64,000 nucleotides of DNA from an uncultured Prevotellaceae bacterium (GTDB lineage Bacteria > Bacteroidota > Bacteroidia > Bacteroidales > Bacteroidaceae): assembly GCA_900315565.1 (NCBI GenBank), contig OMZS01000009.1, positions 1 through 64,000 on the forward strand, in the 5' to 3' direction. A program made the translations under genes and the position numbers. Below the pieces are notes generated by a model. That model was not told the origin of the DNA. It did not search any database and worked only from the letters and a program-made list of their open reading frames with translations. Shown here one piece after another: positions 33,129 to 41,777 of the stretch. The first letter of the stretch is position 1. Each line of letters begins with the position of its first letter.

Positions 33129-33959
33129 ATGGCAACAAAACAAAACACAGCTAGCCCTAAGAAATCTCAGGGCTTCCAAGGAGTTAAAGCAGCGTTCTGG
33201 ATCATCGTTGTATGTTTCATTCTCGCAGTTTGTTTCTTCAAATTCTTCCTCGGTAACGCCGACCACATCAACCCGCAGAACGGTGAAGTGATTGACGGTA
33301 ACATTTGGGGTACAATTTACAAAGGTGGTATCGTGGTGCCTGTCATCCTTACCCTTCTGTTCACTGTGATTGCTCTGTCTATCGAGCGCTGGCTGGCTCT
33401 CAACACCGCTTTCGGTAAGGGCAAGCTCCCTCAGTTCGTAGCTAACATTAAGGCCGCTCTCAACGCCAACGACTTTGCTAAGGCTCAGGAGCTCTGCGAC
33501 AAGCAGCGCGGTACTGTTGCTAACGTAGTTGGTGCTTCTCTGCGCACTTACAAAGAGATGGAAGCTACATCTGGCCTGAAGAAAGAGCAGAAAGTGGCTC
33601 GCATCCAGCAGGCTCACGAGGAGGCAACTCAGCTTGAAATGCCTACCCTGCAGATGAACATGCCTATCATCGCTACCATCGTTACACTGGGTACCCTCAC
33701 CGCTCTGTTCGGAACCGTTGTAGGTATGATCCGTTCATTCGCTGCTCTGGCTGCTGGTGGTGGTGCTGACTCTCAGGCTCTGTCACTTGGTATTTCTGAG
33801 GCCTTGGTTAACACAGCATCTGGTATTTTGACATCATGGGTAGCCGTTGTTGCTTACAACTACTATTCTAACAAAATCGATAAGTTGACATACGCCCTCG
33901 ACGAGGTTGGTTATTCAATCGCTCAGACATACGAAGCTAACCACGCAGAAGAGGCTTAA
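33129..33959 (+). CDS. exbB: MotA/TolQ/ExbB proton channel protein
   Basis: ExbB forms the proton-driven channel that powers TonB-dependent outer-membrane transport. The 276-residue protein has an N-terminal helix (FWIIVVCFILAVCFFKFFLG), a second hydrophobic segment (GGIVVPVILTLLFTVIALSI), a cytoplasmic helical region, and the paired C-terminal helices (MPIIATIVTLGTLTALFGTV and ASGILTSWVAVVAYNYYSN). LGTLTALFGTVVGMIRSFAA is the conserved channel-lining motif of the family. A TATCTTTG box at 33006-33013 begins the operon exbB-exbD-exbD-tonB-(PstS-like)-TPR. Confidence 0.93.
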   Translation: MATKQNTASPKKSQGFQGVKAAFWIIVVCFILAVCFFKFFLGNADHINPQNGEVIDGNIWGTIYKGGIVVPVILTLLFTVIALSIERWLALNTAFGKGKLPQFVANIKAALNANDFAKAQELCDKQRGTVANVVGASLRTYKEMEATSGLKKEQKVARIQQAHEEATQLEMPTLQMNMPIIATIVTLGTLTALFGTVVGMIRSFAALAAGGGADSQALSLGISEALVNTASGILTSWVAVVAYNYYSNKIDKLTYALDEVGYSIAQTYEANHAEEA

Positions 33960-33989
33960 TTTTTGCTAACCCTTTAAAATTTTATCACT

Positions 33990-34540
33990 ATGGGTAAAGT
34001 AAAAATTAAGAAAGCGGACGTCTGGATAGACATGACAAGGTAAACACACCACAGTCGGCATCGAAGGTCAAGGTTCCAGAGAACGATGTCGTGAACATCA
34101 CCATCAACCCCGATGGAAAGGTGTTCATGAGCATGGACAACGTGAACTATCTGAAGACCACCCTCCTGGGAATGACCGACAAGTTTGCCGTGCAGCTTAC
34201 TCCCGCACAGCAGGAAGCATTCCTCGAGGATCCTCAGTTTGGTATTCCTATGAATAAGATGACTGAATTCCTCTCCCTCACTCAGAGCCAGCGTGCCAAG
34301 GCACTCGGCGAGTTGGGAATCCCCACCGACAGCATCGACAATGGTGACGGCACAAAGGGAAAGAGCGAATTCCAGTTGTGGGTTGACGAAGCTATCGCTT
34401 CTGGAGAAGACATGAAACTCTGTATCAAAGCCGACTCGAAGACTCCTTACAGAATCGTCAAGCAGGTGATGTCAGAACTTCAGGATATGGACCAGAACCG
34501 ATATCAGTTGATTACATCGTTTAAAGAAGCGGAGGAATAA
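33990..34540 (+). pseudogene. exbD: First ExbD, broken by an internal deletion that removes the membrane helix
   Basis: The gene starts at ATG 33990 (MGKVKIKKADVWIDMT) and hits a stop after 17 codons. Coherent ExbD sequence resumes in another frame at 34037 (KVNTPQSASKVKVPENDVVN, then ITINPDGKVFMSMDNVNY) and continues to the stop at 34540 (ending in LITSFKEAEE). Family members have about 25 residues in between, MTPMxDxMxLLLTFFML..., the whole transmembrane helix with the proton-carrying Asp. The missing DNA is estimated as 3n+1 bases, about 76, with a short shared ac/aca at the junction near 34036. ExbD would be non-functional as read. The intact paralogue follows four bases later. Assembly collapse or real loss cannot be told apart here. 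Confidence 0.85.
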
Positions 34541-34543
34541 AGA

Positions 34544-35191
34544 ATGGCTAAGCAAAAAGGAAGTAGACAAAAGAAACAAACCGTTCGCGTGGACTTCACG
34601 CCGATGGTGGATATGATGATGCTTCTTATCACCTTCTTCATGCTCTGTACATCTCTGAGCAAGCCTCAGGCGATGCAGTTGACGATGCCAAGTAATGATA
34701 AGAACGTACAGGATCAGGATCGTAACGCCGCCAAGGAGTCGCACACCATTACACTCTATCTGGCCGGCAACGACAAGATTTACTACATCAAGGGTATTCC
34801 CAAGTACGACGATCCTAACTGTATGAAAGAAACCACATGGGGCAAACAAGGTATCCGCGCGGTTCTTACCGAGCACCAGACCGAGGAAGGTATTATCCCG
34901 GTAGCTCGAATCCGTAAGGCTAAGCTGGAACTGGATGCCAAAAAGGCCGAAACGAACATGGAAGACAGTGTTTATCAGAAGGAGCTTGCTAAACTCCGTA
35001 ATGGTGAGATTAATGGTGAGAAGATTCCCACACTGACCATCATTATCAAACCTATGGACAACTCCTCTTATGAGAACATGGTCACCGCTCTGGATGAAAT
35101 GCAGATATGCAGTATTGGTAAGTACGTCATTGATAAGATTAGTGAAGACGACGAGAAGCTTCTCAAGTTGAAGAACATACCTTTGAAATGA
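34544..35191 (+). CDS. exbD: Second ExbD/TolR-type biopolymer transport protein
   Basis: The 215-residue protein has the classic ExbD N-terminus: a basic tail, then RVDFTPMVDMMMLLITFFML (residues 12-31) with the conserved Asp in the helix that carries the proton, and a periplasmic domain (HTITLYLAGNDKIYYIKGIP, TLTIIIKPMDNSSYENMVTA, LDEMQICSIGKYVIDKISED). It is longer than Proteobacterial ExbD (about 140) because of an extra charged insert near residues 120-165. It follows the first, broken exbD by three bases. Two ExbD copies per operon are usual in Bacteroidetes; both are presumably needed in the complex. Confidence 0.92.
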   Translation: MAKQKGSRQKKQTVRVDFTPMVDMMMLLITFFMLCTSLSKPQAMQLTMPSNDKNVQDQDRNAAKESHTITLYLAGNDKIYYIKGIPKYDDPNCMKETTWGKQGIRAVLTEHQTEEGIIPVARIRKAKLELDAKKAETNMEDSVYQKELAKLRNGEINGEKIPTLTIIIKPMDNSSYENMVTALDEMQICSIGKYVIDKISEDDEKLLKLKNIPLK

Positions 35192-35223
35192 CATTGTCTA
35201 ACAATTAAAAACAACTAAAAACT

Positions 35224-36051
35224 ATGTCAAAAATTGATTTGATTGACAATGGCTGGGTTGACCTTGTCTTCGAAGGAAGAAACAAGGATTATGGTGCTTA
35301 CAAGCTGCGTAAGAATACTGGAAAGCGTAATATTTGGGCTATTATCATCATGCTCGCTATTGCTGCTCTTCTTGGTACCATCATCGGAGTTAACGCCATC
35401 ATTGAGGCCAGCCGTGCAGGCGAAGAAATCTCCGCAGACGTGGAGCTCTCTAACATCACCAAGAAAGAGGTGAAGGTGGAGAAGAAAACACCTGTGAAGA
35501 TTGAAGAAGCTAAACCGGTAGAGAAAGTGAAGAGCTCTGTGAAGTTCGTTCCTCCCGTTATTAAGAAAGACTCTGAGGTGAAGCCAGAGGAAGAGTTGAA
35601 GTCGCAGGACGACCTCAACAAGACCAAGACCGCCATCGGTTCTTTCGATGTAAAGGGTAACGACGACACAGGCGGCGAAGTGCTGAAAGCTAAGGAAGTG
35701 ATTGCACAGCCAGAGCCCCCGAAGGAAGAAGAGAACAAGGTCTTCGACGTGGTTGAAGTCATGCCTTCGTTCCCCGGCGGACAGGGTGCACTCATGCAGT
35801 GGCTTAGCAAGAACATCAAGTACCCTGTTGTGGCAGAGGAAAATGGTGTGCAGGGTCGTGTGGTTGTAACCTTCGTTGTTGAGAAGGACGGTTCTATCAC
35901 CGATGTGAACGTTGTTAAGTCTGTTGACCCATCGCTCGACAAGGAAGCCCAGCGCGTGGTGAAATCCATGCCTCACTGGATTCCTGGAAAGCAGAATGGT
36001 TCGGCTGTTCGTGTGAAGTACACAGTGCCTGTAACATTTAGACTTCAGTAA
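35224..36051 (+). CDS. tonB: TonB energy transducer
   Basis: The 275-residue protein begins with a cytoplasmic part (MSKIDLIDNGWVDLVFEGRN then KDYGAYKLRKN, the usual Bacteroidetes TonB start), a membrane helix (IWAIIIMLAIAALLGTIIGV, about 38-58), a long Lys/Glu/Pro-rich linker (EVKVEKKTPVKIEEAKPVEK and KPEEELKSQ) and a C-terminal TonB fold: EVMPSFPGGQGALMQWLSKN, YPVVAEENGVQGRVVVTFVV, KDGSITDVNVVKSVDPSLDK, and WIPGKQNGSAVRVKYTVPV. It carries proton-motive energy from ExbB/ExbD to outer-membrane receptors. It is one base from the next gene. Confidence 0.95.
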   Translation: MSKIDLIDNGWVDLVFEGRNKDYGAYKLRKNTGKRNIWAIIIMLAIAALLGTIIGVNAIIEASRAGEEISADVELSNITKKEVKVEKKTPVKIEEAKPVEKVKSSVKFVPPVIKKDSEVKPEEELKSQDDLNKTKTAIGSFDVKGNDDTGGEVLKAKEVIAQPEPPKEEENKVFDVVEVMPSFPGGQGALMQWLSKNIKYPVVAEENGVQGRVVVTFVVEKDGSITDVNVVKSVDPSLDKEAQRVVKSMPHWIPGKQNGSAVRVKYTVPVTFRLQ

Positions 36052-36052
36052 C

Positions 36053-37027
36053 ATGCGCAAACACTTATTCTACAGTTTAGTAGGATTACTATTGGCAGTT
36101 GGCTTGCTTTCTTCTTGTGGGGAGAAGAAACCCAAACGCGCCGATGCCGATAGGAGTGACACAACTACATCAGGGGCGATTAAGTTCGCCTCTGATGATA
36201 GTTTTTCACCTATTATCGACGAGCAGGTTGAGATTTTCAACCTCACATTCCCCAAAGCCGAGGTCACACCCGTCTATACCAGTGAGACTGAAGCCATGAA
36301 ACAGCTGATGGATGAAAAGTTATTCCTGGCCATCACATCACGCAGTTTCACCAAAAATGAGTTGGCTATCCTTCATAGCAAAGGATATAAGTCGTGCAAG
36401 TCTGTCCCCATCGCCTACGACGGACTGGCACTTATCATCAACAAGCAGAATCAGGACACCTGTATTACGGTGAAAGACATAGCACGTATTCTTGGCGGTG
36501 AAGCCAAGAAATGGAGCGATGTGTATCCTCATTCGCGCCAAGGCGAGATAGAGGTTGTATTCGACAATCCAAACTCAAGTACCGTTCGTTATGCCCAAGA
36601 CTCCATTCTTGGTGGCAAACCCATCAGCAGTCCTAATATTCAGGCTCTGGAAAAATCGGCAGAGGTCATCAGCTATGTCGAGAAAACTCCAAACGCCATC
36701 GGAATAATAGGCTCAAACTGGCTGAACGACAAACGCGACACAACCAACGTTACCTTTAACAAGAACATACGAGTGATGTCTGTCAGTAAAATGGAGACAG
36801 CCACACCATATAATAGTTGGAAACCCTATCAGTACTATTTGTACAACGACAACTATCCGCTCATCAGAACCATCTATGCGCTGCTCAATGACTCTTTCCG
36901 CGGACTGCCTACAGGATTCACCAACTTCATCACCTCACCCCGGGGACAACTCATTTTCTTCCGGGCCTCCCTGCTTCCTGTGTATGGCGACATGACGGTA
37001 AGACAAGTGAACGTAAAAGATAAATAG
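36053..37027 (+). CDS. PstS-like substrate-binding lipoprotein
   Basis: The 324-residue protein starts with a lipoprotein signal (MRKHLFYSLVGLLLAVGLLSSCGEKK; lipobox LLSSC). The mature part is a PBP-like type 2 periplasmic-binding fold with FASDDSFSPIIDEQVEIFNL, LAITSRSFTKNELAILHSKG, VPIAYDGLALIINKQNQDTC and VKDIARILGGEAKKWSDVYP, the same elements as phosphate-binding PstS (IAxDGLxxIVN, LxxIFxGxxxxW). There is no pst permease here; its fixed place behind tonB suggests a role with the TonB complex rather than ABC transport, but that is inference. Its ATG follows the tonB stop by one base. Confidence 0.85.
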   Translation: MRKHLFYSLVGLLLAVGLLSSCGEKKPKRADADRSDTTTSGAIKFASDDSFSPIIDEQVEIFNLTFPKAEVTPVYTSETEAMKQLMDEKLFLAITSRSFTKNELAILHSKGYKSCKSVPIAYDGLALIINKQNQDTCITVKDIARILGGEAKKWSDVYPHSRQGEIEVVFDNPNSSTVRYAQDSILGGKPISSPNIQALEKSAEVISYVEKTPNAIGIIGSNWLNDKRDTTNVTFNKNIRVMSVSKMETATPYNSWKPYQYYLYNDNYPLIRTIYALLNDSFRGLPTGFTNFITSPRGQLIFFRASLLPVYGDMTVRQVNVKDK

Positions 37028-37183
37028 CAGTCTCCATAGACCAAATAGTCAACAATAATAAACTCTAGGACAGAAAATTTATTAAAATAATTAAAACCGA
37101 TAAACAAAATTGAACTTTTTACGTCTGATATGTAAAAACCAAACTTTTTAAAAAACATGTCTAACTTAAAAAACAAGAAAATT

Positions 37184-38614
37184 ATGAAAGCAATCAAATA
37201 TGTATTTATCGGAGCCCTGATGCTCAGCATCGGCACTCCTGTTATGGCTCAGCAGGACAACAAGTCCATCATCGACAACATCTCAATTGCCATCAAGGAA
37301 AATCCTGCTGCCGCAGAAGCCAAAGTAAAAGAAGTAGTGAAACAGAACAAGAAGAACGTAGAAGTTCTTTGCGGCATCGGACGTGCCTATCTCGACATCA
37401 AGGATACCGAGAAAGCCAGACAGTATGCCGACATGGCTATGAAGGTGAAGGGCGGTGCCCAGAATGCACTTCCTCACATCCTGCTTGGCGACATCTACGT
37501 GGTGAACGACGACGGTGGTAACGCCTCTATGGAATACGAGCAGGCCATCCACTTCGACAAAACCAATCCTGAGCCTTACCGCAAGTATGCCCAGATCAAC
37601 AGTAAGGTTAGCCCCGCCTCTTCGGCTGCCAAGCTCGAAGAACTGCGCCAAGTGCTCCCCAACTATCCTGTTGACGTAATCAATGCCACCATCTACATGC
37701 GTGCCAACAACCTCACCAAGGCCCTGGAGTACTACGACAAGGTGGAAAAGAACAGCATGGAGAGCAGCGACATCGTGAACTACTCGCTCTGCGGATTCCT
37801 GAAAGGACAGTTTGAGAAGAGCCGCGAGATTGCTGAGTTCGGCGCTTCGAAGTTCCCCCGCCATCCGGCTCTCAACCGTCTGGTATTCTTCAACAGCACC
37901 AACCTGAAGGACTACAGCAAGGCCCTCGAATATGCCGACCGTCTGTTCACCAAGTCCGACAGTGCCAAAATCTCTGCCAGCGACTATCTGTACTACGGCC
38001 ATGCCTACAATGGCAGCAAGAACTACGACAAGGCCATCGAGATGTTCCGCAAGTGCATTGAAGTTGACCCCAACGCCAAGGCCGACGTGGCTGACGCCAT
38101 GAAGAATATCTCTAACGCATACGAGGAGAAGGGCGACTACAACAATGCCATCATCGAGTATAAGAACTATCTGAGCGAGCTCGACAAGCAGAGCTCTACC
38201 GACCTGAACGGTCTGGCAAGTCTCTACCGCAACTGGGGTAGCACCCTCACCGGTGCCGAGCAGGCCGCTAAATTCAATTTGGCTCAGCAGGCTTACGACG
38301 ATATGCTGGCCAAATTCCCCGGCGATGCCGACATTGCTTCGTTCGTTTATTTCATGAAAGCCCGTCTCGACGGCCAGCTTGACCCTGAGACCAAGGACTT
38401 CCGCGCTCTGAACAACTACCAGAAGCTCGCAGAAATCATCGAGCCTATGGCAGAGAAGGATGCAGCAGCCAAGAACCGTCTTATCGAGGCTTACCGCTAT
38501 CTGGGTTACTACAACCTTGTGAAGAACAACAAGGCACAGTCTGACAGCTACTGGAAGAAGATTCTCGAAATCGATCCAACTAACCAGGCTGCAAAAGATG
38601 CTCTGGGCATGTAA
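37184..38614 (+). CDS. Secreted TPR-repeat protein at the end of the TonB operon
   Basis: From ATG 37184 (MKAIKYVFIGALMLSIGTPV, signal peptide, MAQ cleavage) the product has 476 residues; an in-frame ATG at 37157 would add nine residues before the signal and is less likely. The mature protein is almost wholly TPR-like helix pairs (VEVLCGIGRAYLDIKDTEKA, MEYEQAIHFDKTNPEPYRKY, LYYGHAYNGSKNYDKAIEMF, ISNAYEEKGDYNNAIIEYKN), about 10 repeats with Asp/Asn-rich turns. It is probably a periplasmic scaffold; no enzymatic motif is seen. A 156-base gap precedes it, so it may have its own promoter. A perfect 24-base inverted repeat follows. Confidence 0.85.
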   Translation: MKAIKYVFIGALMLSIGTPVMAQQDNKSIIDNISIAIKENPAAAEAKVKEVVKQNKKNVEVLCGIGRAYLDIKDTEKARQYADMAMKVKGGAQNALPHILLGDIYVVNDDGGNASMEYEQAIHFDKTNPEPYRKYAQINSKVSPASSAAKLEELRQVLPNYPVDVINATIYMRANNLTKALEYYDKVEKNSMESSDIVNYSLCGFLKGQFEKSREIAEFGASKFPRHPALNRLVFFNSTNLKDYSKALEYADRLFTKSDSAKISASDYLYYGHAYNGSKNYDKAIEMFRKCIEVDPNAKADVADAMKNISNAYEEKGDYNNAIIEYKNYLSELDKQSSTDLNGLASLYRNWGSTLTGAEQAAKFNLAQQAYDDMLAKFPGDADIASFVYFMKARLDGQLDPETKDFRALNNYQKLAEIIEPMAEKDAAAKNRLIEAYRYLGYYNLVKNNKAQSDSYWKKILEIDPTNQAAKDALGM

Positions 38615-38638
38615 CTCTGCACCTTTATTTCAGTAACA

Positions 38639-38692
38639 CATATAAACAGAATCGTCTGCCAATTAGCTTTGGCAGACGATTCTGTTTATATG
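38639..38692. terminator. Bidirectional terminator: perfect 24-base inverted repeat
   Basis: Left arm 38639-38662 and right arm 38669-38692 are exact reverse complements (core CAGAATCGTCTGCCAA / TTGGCAGACGATTCTG) around a 6-base loop TTAGCT. It lies between the convergent TPR and VanW genes; the A/T-rich outer ends act as U-tracts in both directions. Confidence 0.9.
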
Positions 38693-38693
38693 C

Positions 38694-39518
38694 CTATTTC
38701 TCTAGAATGACAACTGATGGAGGGCAGTCGTACATGACTCTGGCATGGTTGACGCGCAACAGCTGACTTTCAAGCTGACGCCCCGTGATACGGTCGATGA
38801 CATCTCTATAGACCTGTCCGTTACGATAAACAACACCATCCTCGCGAGAGAAATATTCGTTCTCAGCACGAATGTGGAAAGAGTGAGGTTGCTGTTCAGC
38901 TGCGCGAAGTTCTCCGCACAGATATTCGTCATCCACCCAGAGTTTTAGCTGATAGTCATTGCTGGTTTCGTTCTTTACCCGATAATCAATGTAATTGTAC
39001 GAGATGCTTGTGCCCGTTCCAAAGGGAATCTGACGTCCAAAATCAGGGAAAAGGTCCAAAGCGTCGTGATGATGATGCTCTGTGATGGTCAGTTCGCTGT
39101 GCAACACCATCCAGTGAATCAGGTTGGAAAGCTGGCATAACCCACCTCCAATGCCTTGCGACGGTTGTCCTTTAGCAATGGTCAGACCTTGTTTGTATCC
39201 TTTTCGTTTGGTGGTTCGACCAATCATTTTCCATACAGAAAATGTTTCTCCAGGATGAATAATCAGACCATCGATGTGCTTAACAGCTAAAGCAAGATTG
39301 GTGGCCTTATTTTCCTGTAACTGCATGTTGACATTGCCCAAGCGGCGACGAATGAGCGATTTGTGATGATAGGCAAGGACGGGCAAAGGTTTCTCTGTCC
39401 GTTCCTTGGCGAAATGTGTTTTTTGAAGGAGATCCTTCAAATGGCGTCTAACGATTTCCTTCTCCATCGAAAGACGATAGGTGAAAGGAGAAATCTCGCA
39501 AAAAAGTTTCCTTTTCAT
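38694..39518 (-). CDS. VanW family protein
   Basis: The 274-residue protein has the VanW domain: NATNLALAVKHIDGLIIHPG-like region (KATNLALAVKHIDGLIIHPG), ETFSVWKMIGRTTKRKGYKQ, GQPSQGIGGGLCQLSNLIHW (the conserved GGGxCQ-SN motif) and SELTITEHHHHDALDLFPD, ending with ISYNYIDYRVKNETSNDYQL. VanW is an accessory protein of some vancomycin-resistance clusters with no settled biochemical role; isolated homologues such as this are widespread and do not imply resistance. The protein lacks a signal peptide. It is convergent with the TPR gene and divergent from the recombinase. Confidence 0.88.
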   Translation of the reverse strand: MKRKLFCEISPFTYRLSMEKEIVRRHLKDLLQKTHFAKERTEKPLPVLAYHHKSLIRRRLGNVNMQLQENKATNLALAVKHIDGLIIHPGETFSVWKMIGRTTKRKGYKQGLTIAKGQPSQGIGGGLCQLSNLIHWMVLHSELTITEHHHHDALDLFPDFGRQIPFGTGTSISYNYIDYRVKNETSNDYQLKLWVDDEYLCGELRAAEQQPHSFHIRAENEYFSREDGVVYRNGQVYRDVIDRITGRQLESQLLRVNHARVMYDCPPSVVILEK

Positions 39519-39933
39519 GCCACTACATCATAAAAAATGAAATTTTACTACTTGCGACTATGATGAGTCTGGCCTTCCTTGGTATGCTCTTGACGAAACC
39601 ATGAAAGAAAAGAGACCGACTTGTCGGTTGCAAATTTACATAAAAAACTGACAGATATTGTAACAAAGCATAAATATTTTTCGGTTTATCACAACTAGCG
39701 GCAACTTCTGACAGTTTTCGTCTGTGAAGACTATTGTAAAGGGCGACTTAGGTAGCTACTTCAGACGAAACAGAAGACGTCAGAAAGAGGCTTAGTGAAA
39801 TTATTGTGGAAAAATTTGGTGGTTTGGATTTCTTTTTGTATATTCGTGCCGAAAACCTGACCTTGAGGACAAGAAGGTAGGTGAACTGTCGCCTGACAAA
39901 CTTGGCCGTCAGGGCAAAGAGACAACAGAACGT
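39519..39933. other. Divergent intergenic region of VanW and Xer genes
   Basis: About 415 bases. TTTG (39815-39818), 20 bases, TATATTCG (39839-39846) is a plausible plus-strand promoter for the recombinase. TAAATTTG on the minus strand (39631-39638) may serve the VanW gene. GACAGTTTTCGTCTG / CAGACGAAAC (39712-39775) are inverted. No gene is seen. Confidence 0.5.
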
Positions 39934-40815
39934 ATGACGATTGACGATTTCTTGAACTACTTGCGCTACGAGCGAAACTACTCTGAGCGGACAGTTCAAA
40001 GCTACGGCGAGGACCTTGGCCGCTTTGAGACGTTCTTTAAAAGTCAAGATGGCGGATTGACTTGGGAATCAGTCGATTCGGATGTCGTCCGCGACTGGGT
40101 GGAGAGCCTGATGGACAGAGGAAACAATGCCACTTCTATCAAACGAAGGCTAAGTGCCCTGCGTTCGTTCTACCGCTTTGCCCTTTCGCGCGGATATGTC
40201 ACCCACGATCCTGCGCGCCGGGTGGAAAACCCGAAAGGTGAGCGTGCTCTACCCCAATTTCTGCGCGAATCGGAGATGGACACGCTGCTGGACGATGTTG
40301 CATGGAGCAATGATTACAATAATGTTCGCGCGCGTACTATTATATTATTGTTCTACGAGACAGGACTTCGACTGGCAGAGCTTATCGGACTAGACGACGG
40401 GTCGATAGACTGGGAAGCCGGGCAGCTGAAAGTGACCGGAAAGCGCAACAAGCAGCGCCTGATACCCTTTGGCTGTGAGGTGAACGATGCACTGCGACAC
40501 TTTATCGAAGTACGCGACACCCAGGTACCCCGCAATTGTCCAGCACTATTTGTGACCCGCCAGGGCGAGCGCATGAATCACAACCAAGTGCGCTACGAGG
40601 TGAAGAAAAACCTCACGCGGGTGAGTTCGCTGAAAAAACGCACGCCACATGTGCTGCGGCACACATTCGCCACGGCAATGCTCAACCACGAGGCCGGCCT
40701 TGAGAGCGTAAAGAAACTGCTGGGCCACGAAAGCCTCATGACAACCGAGATTTACACTCACACCACATTTGAACAATTGAAAAAGGTCTATGAACATGCG
40801 CACCCGCGCAGCTGA
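39934..40815 (+). CDS. xerC: Xer-type tyrosine recombinase
   Basis: The 293-residue protein has the length and layout of XerC/XerD, which resolve chromosome dimers at dif. The N-terminal core-binding domain is MTIDDFLNYLRYERNYSERT ... RRLSALRSFYRFALSRGYVT. The catalytic residues are visible: Arg I in FYETGLRLAELIGL, Lys in VTGKRNKQRLIPF, H-x-x-R in PHVLRHTFATAMLNHEAG, His in KKLLGHESLMTT and the nucleophile Tyr in EIYTHTTFEQL. Two Xer-type genes are usual in Bacteroidetes; this one is next to hpf, the usual neighbourhood, but XerC versus XerD cannot be settled by eye. The hpf gene follows after 44 bases. Confidence 0.9.
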   Translation: MTIDDFLNYLRYERNYSERTVQSYGEDLGRFETFFKSQDGGLTWESVDSDVVRDWVESLMDRGNNATSIKRRLSALRSFYRFALSRGYVTHDPARRVENPKGERALPQFLRESEMDTLLDDVAWSNDYNNVRARTIILLFYETGLRLAELIGLDDGSIDWEAGQLKVTGKRNKQRLIPFGCEVNDALRHFIEVRDTQVPRNCPALFVTRQGERMNHNQVRYEVKKNLTRVSSLKKRTPHVLRHTFATAMLNHEAGLESVKKLLGHESLMTTEIYTHTTFEQLKKVYEHAHPRS

Positions 40816-40859
40816 CCAGAAACGAATATACTAACCTTTTTAAAAATTAGGAGGTAACT

Positions 40860-41159
40860 ATGGAAATCAAGATTCAGTCGATTCATTTCGACGCCACTGA
40901 GAAACTACAGGCGTTCATCGAAAAGAAAGTCGCCAAGTTGGAAAAAACATTCGAGGATATACAGAAAGTAGAGGTGCAGCTGAAAGTAGTGAAGCCTGCT
41001 AGTGCGCTCAACAAGGAGACGAGCGTGACGGCAACTGTTCCAGGCAACACGCTGTTCGTTGAAAAGACATGCGACACATTCGAGGAAGGAGTTGACCAAT
41101 GTGTTGACTCGCTGAAGGTACAGCTCACAAAATTCAAAGAAAAACTGCGTAACAGATAA
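40860..41159 (+). CDS. hpf: Ribosome hibernation promoting factor (HPF/RaiA family, short form)
   Basis: The 99-residue protein has the beta-alpha-beta-beta-beta-alpha fold of the family: MEIKIQSIHFDATEKLQAFI then EKKVAKLEKTFEDIQKVEVQ, LKVVKPASALNKETSVTATV, PGNTLFVEKTCDTFEEGVDQ and CVDSLKVQLTKFKEKLRNR. It binds the 30S subunit in stationary phase and blocks mRNA/tRNA. It is the short form without the dimerising C-terminal domain. A purine-rich AGGAGG Shine-Dalgarno site (40849-40854) is present, rare in this window. A tRNA-tuf promoter begins right after the stop. Confidence 0.92.
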   Translation: MEIKIQSIHFDATEKLQAFIEKKVAKLEKTFEDIQKVEVQLKVVKPASALNKETSVTATVPGNTLFVEKTCDTFEEGVDQCVDSLKVQLTKFKEKLRNR

Positions 41160-41176
41160 AAAAAGTGCCAAAAAAT

Positions 41177-41207
41177 TTTGGCAGATGAAAAATAAGTCGT
41201 ATCTTTG
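41177..41207 (+). promoter_or_regulatory. Promoter of the tRNA-tuf operon
   Basis: TTTG (41177-41180), 19 bases, TATCTTTG (41200-41207), followed by CAG. It precedes four tRNA genes and tuf with no clear terminator in between. Confidence 0.75.
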
Positions 41208-41259
41208 CAGCCGTTTTAGAACATATCCATATTGCTCAGCCAAACGGCTGCAAGGATTT

Positions 41260-41333
41260 GCCTCTTTAGCTCAGCTGGCCAGAGCACGTGATTTGTAATC
41301 TCGGGGTCGTTGGTTCGAATCCGACAAGAGGCT
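41260..41333 (+). tRNA. tRNA-Thr (TGT)
   Basis: GCCTCTT acceptor pairs with AAGAGGC; anticodon loop TTTGTAA gives TGT. CCA follows in the DNA (41334-41336). It is the first of four tRNAs in the tuf operon. Confidence 0.95.
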
Positions 41334-41365
41334 CCAGAAAGAGTTAAAGGCGTTCTTTTCAACAT

Positions 41366-41448
41366 GGGTGGATACCAGAGTGGCCAAATGGGGCAGACTG
41401 TAAATCTGCTGGTTTTTACCTTCGGTGGTTCGAATCCATCTCCACCCA
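41366..41448 (+). tRNA. tRNA-Tyr (GTA)
   Basis: Acceptor GGGTGGA pairs with TCCACCC; anticodon stem GCAGA/TCTGC with loop CTGTAAA gives GTA. The 83-base length reflects the long variable arm of a class II tRNA. Confidence 0.95.
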
Positions 41449-41539
41449 CTTCAGTAGAAGTTTTGCGGATTTTCTCGTATGCGTATGCGATTTGCGGCGC
41501 AATGCTTGCAGCCGCTCGACGAATGCGGAAATCCTTTAT

Positions 41540-41612
41540 GCGGAAATAGCTCAGTTGATAGAGCACTAGCCTTCCAAGCTGGGGGTCGCGGGTTTGAGCC
41601 CCGTTTTCCGCT
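41540..41612 (+). tRNA. tRNA-Gly (TCC)
   Basis: Acceptor GCGGAAA pairs with TTTCCGC; anticodon loop CTTCCAA gives TCC. Confidence 0.95.
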
Positions 41613-41622
41613 CTAACGGCAT

Positions 41623-41694
<72 letters not shown>

Positions 41695-41777
41695 CTATTG
41701 CGGAGTGATTTTGTATTATATAAATAAGCAGAAACTCAAGATTATTCAATAATATTTATAAATAACAAAGAAAAGCT

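Noticed and set aside
38694-39518. Vancomycin resistance cluster
   Set aside because: Only a VanW-domain protein is present; no vanH/A/X, vanY, vanZ or vanRS genes.
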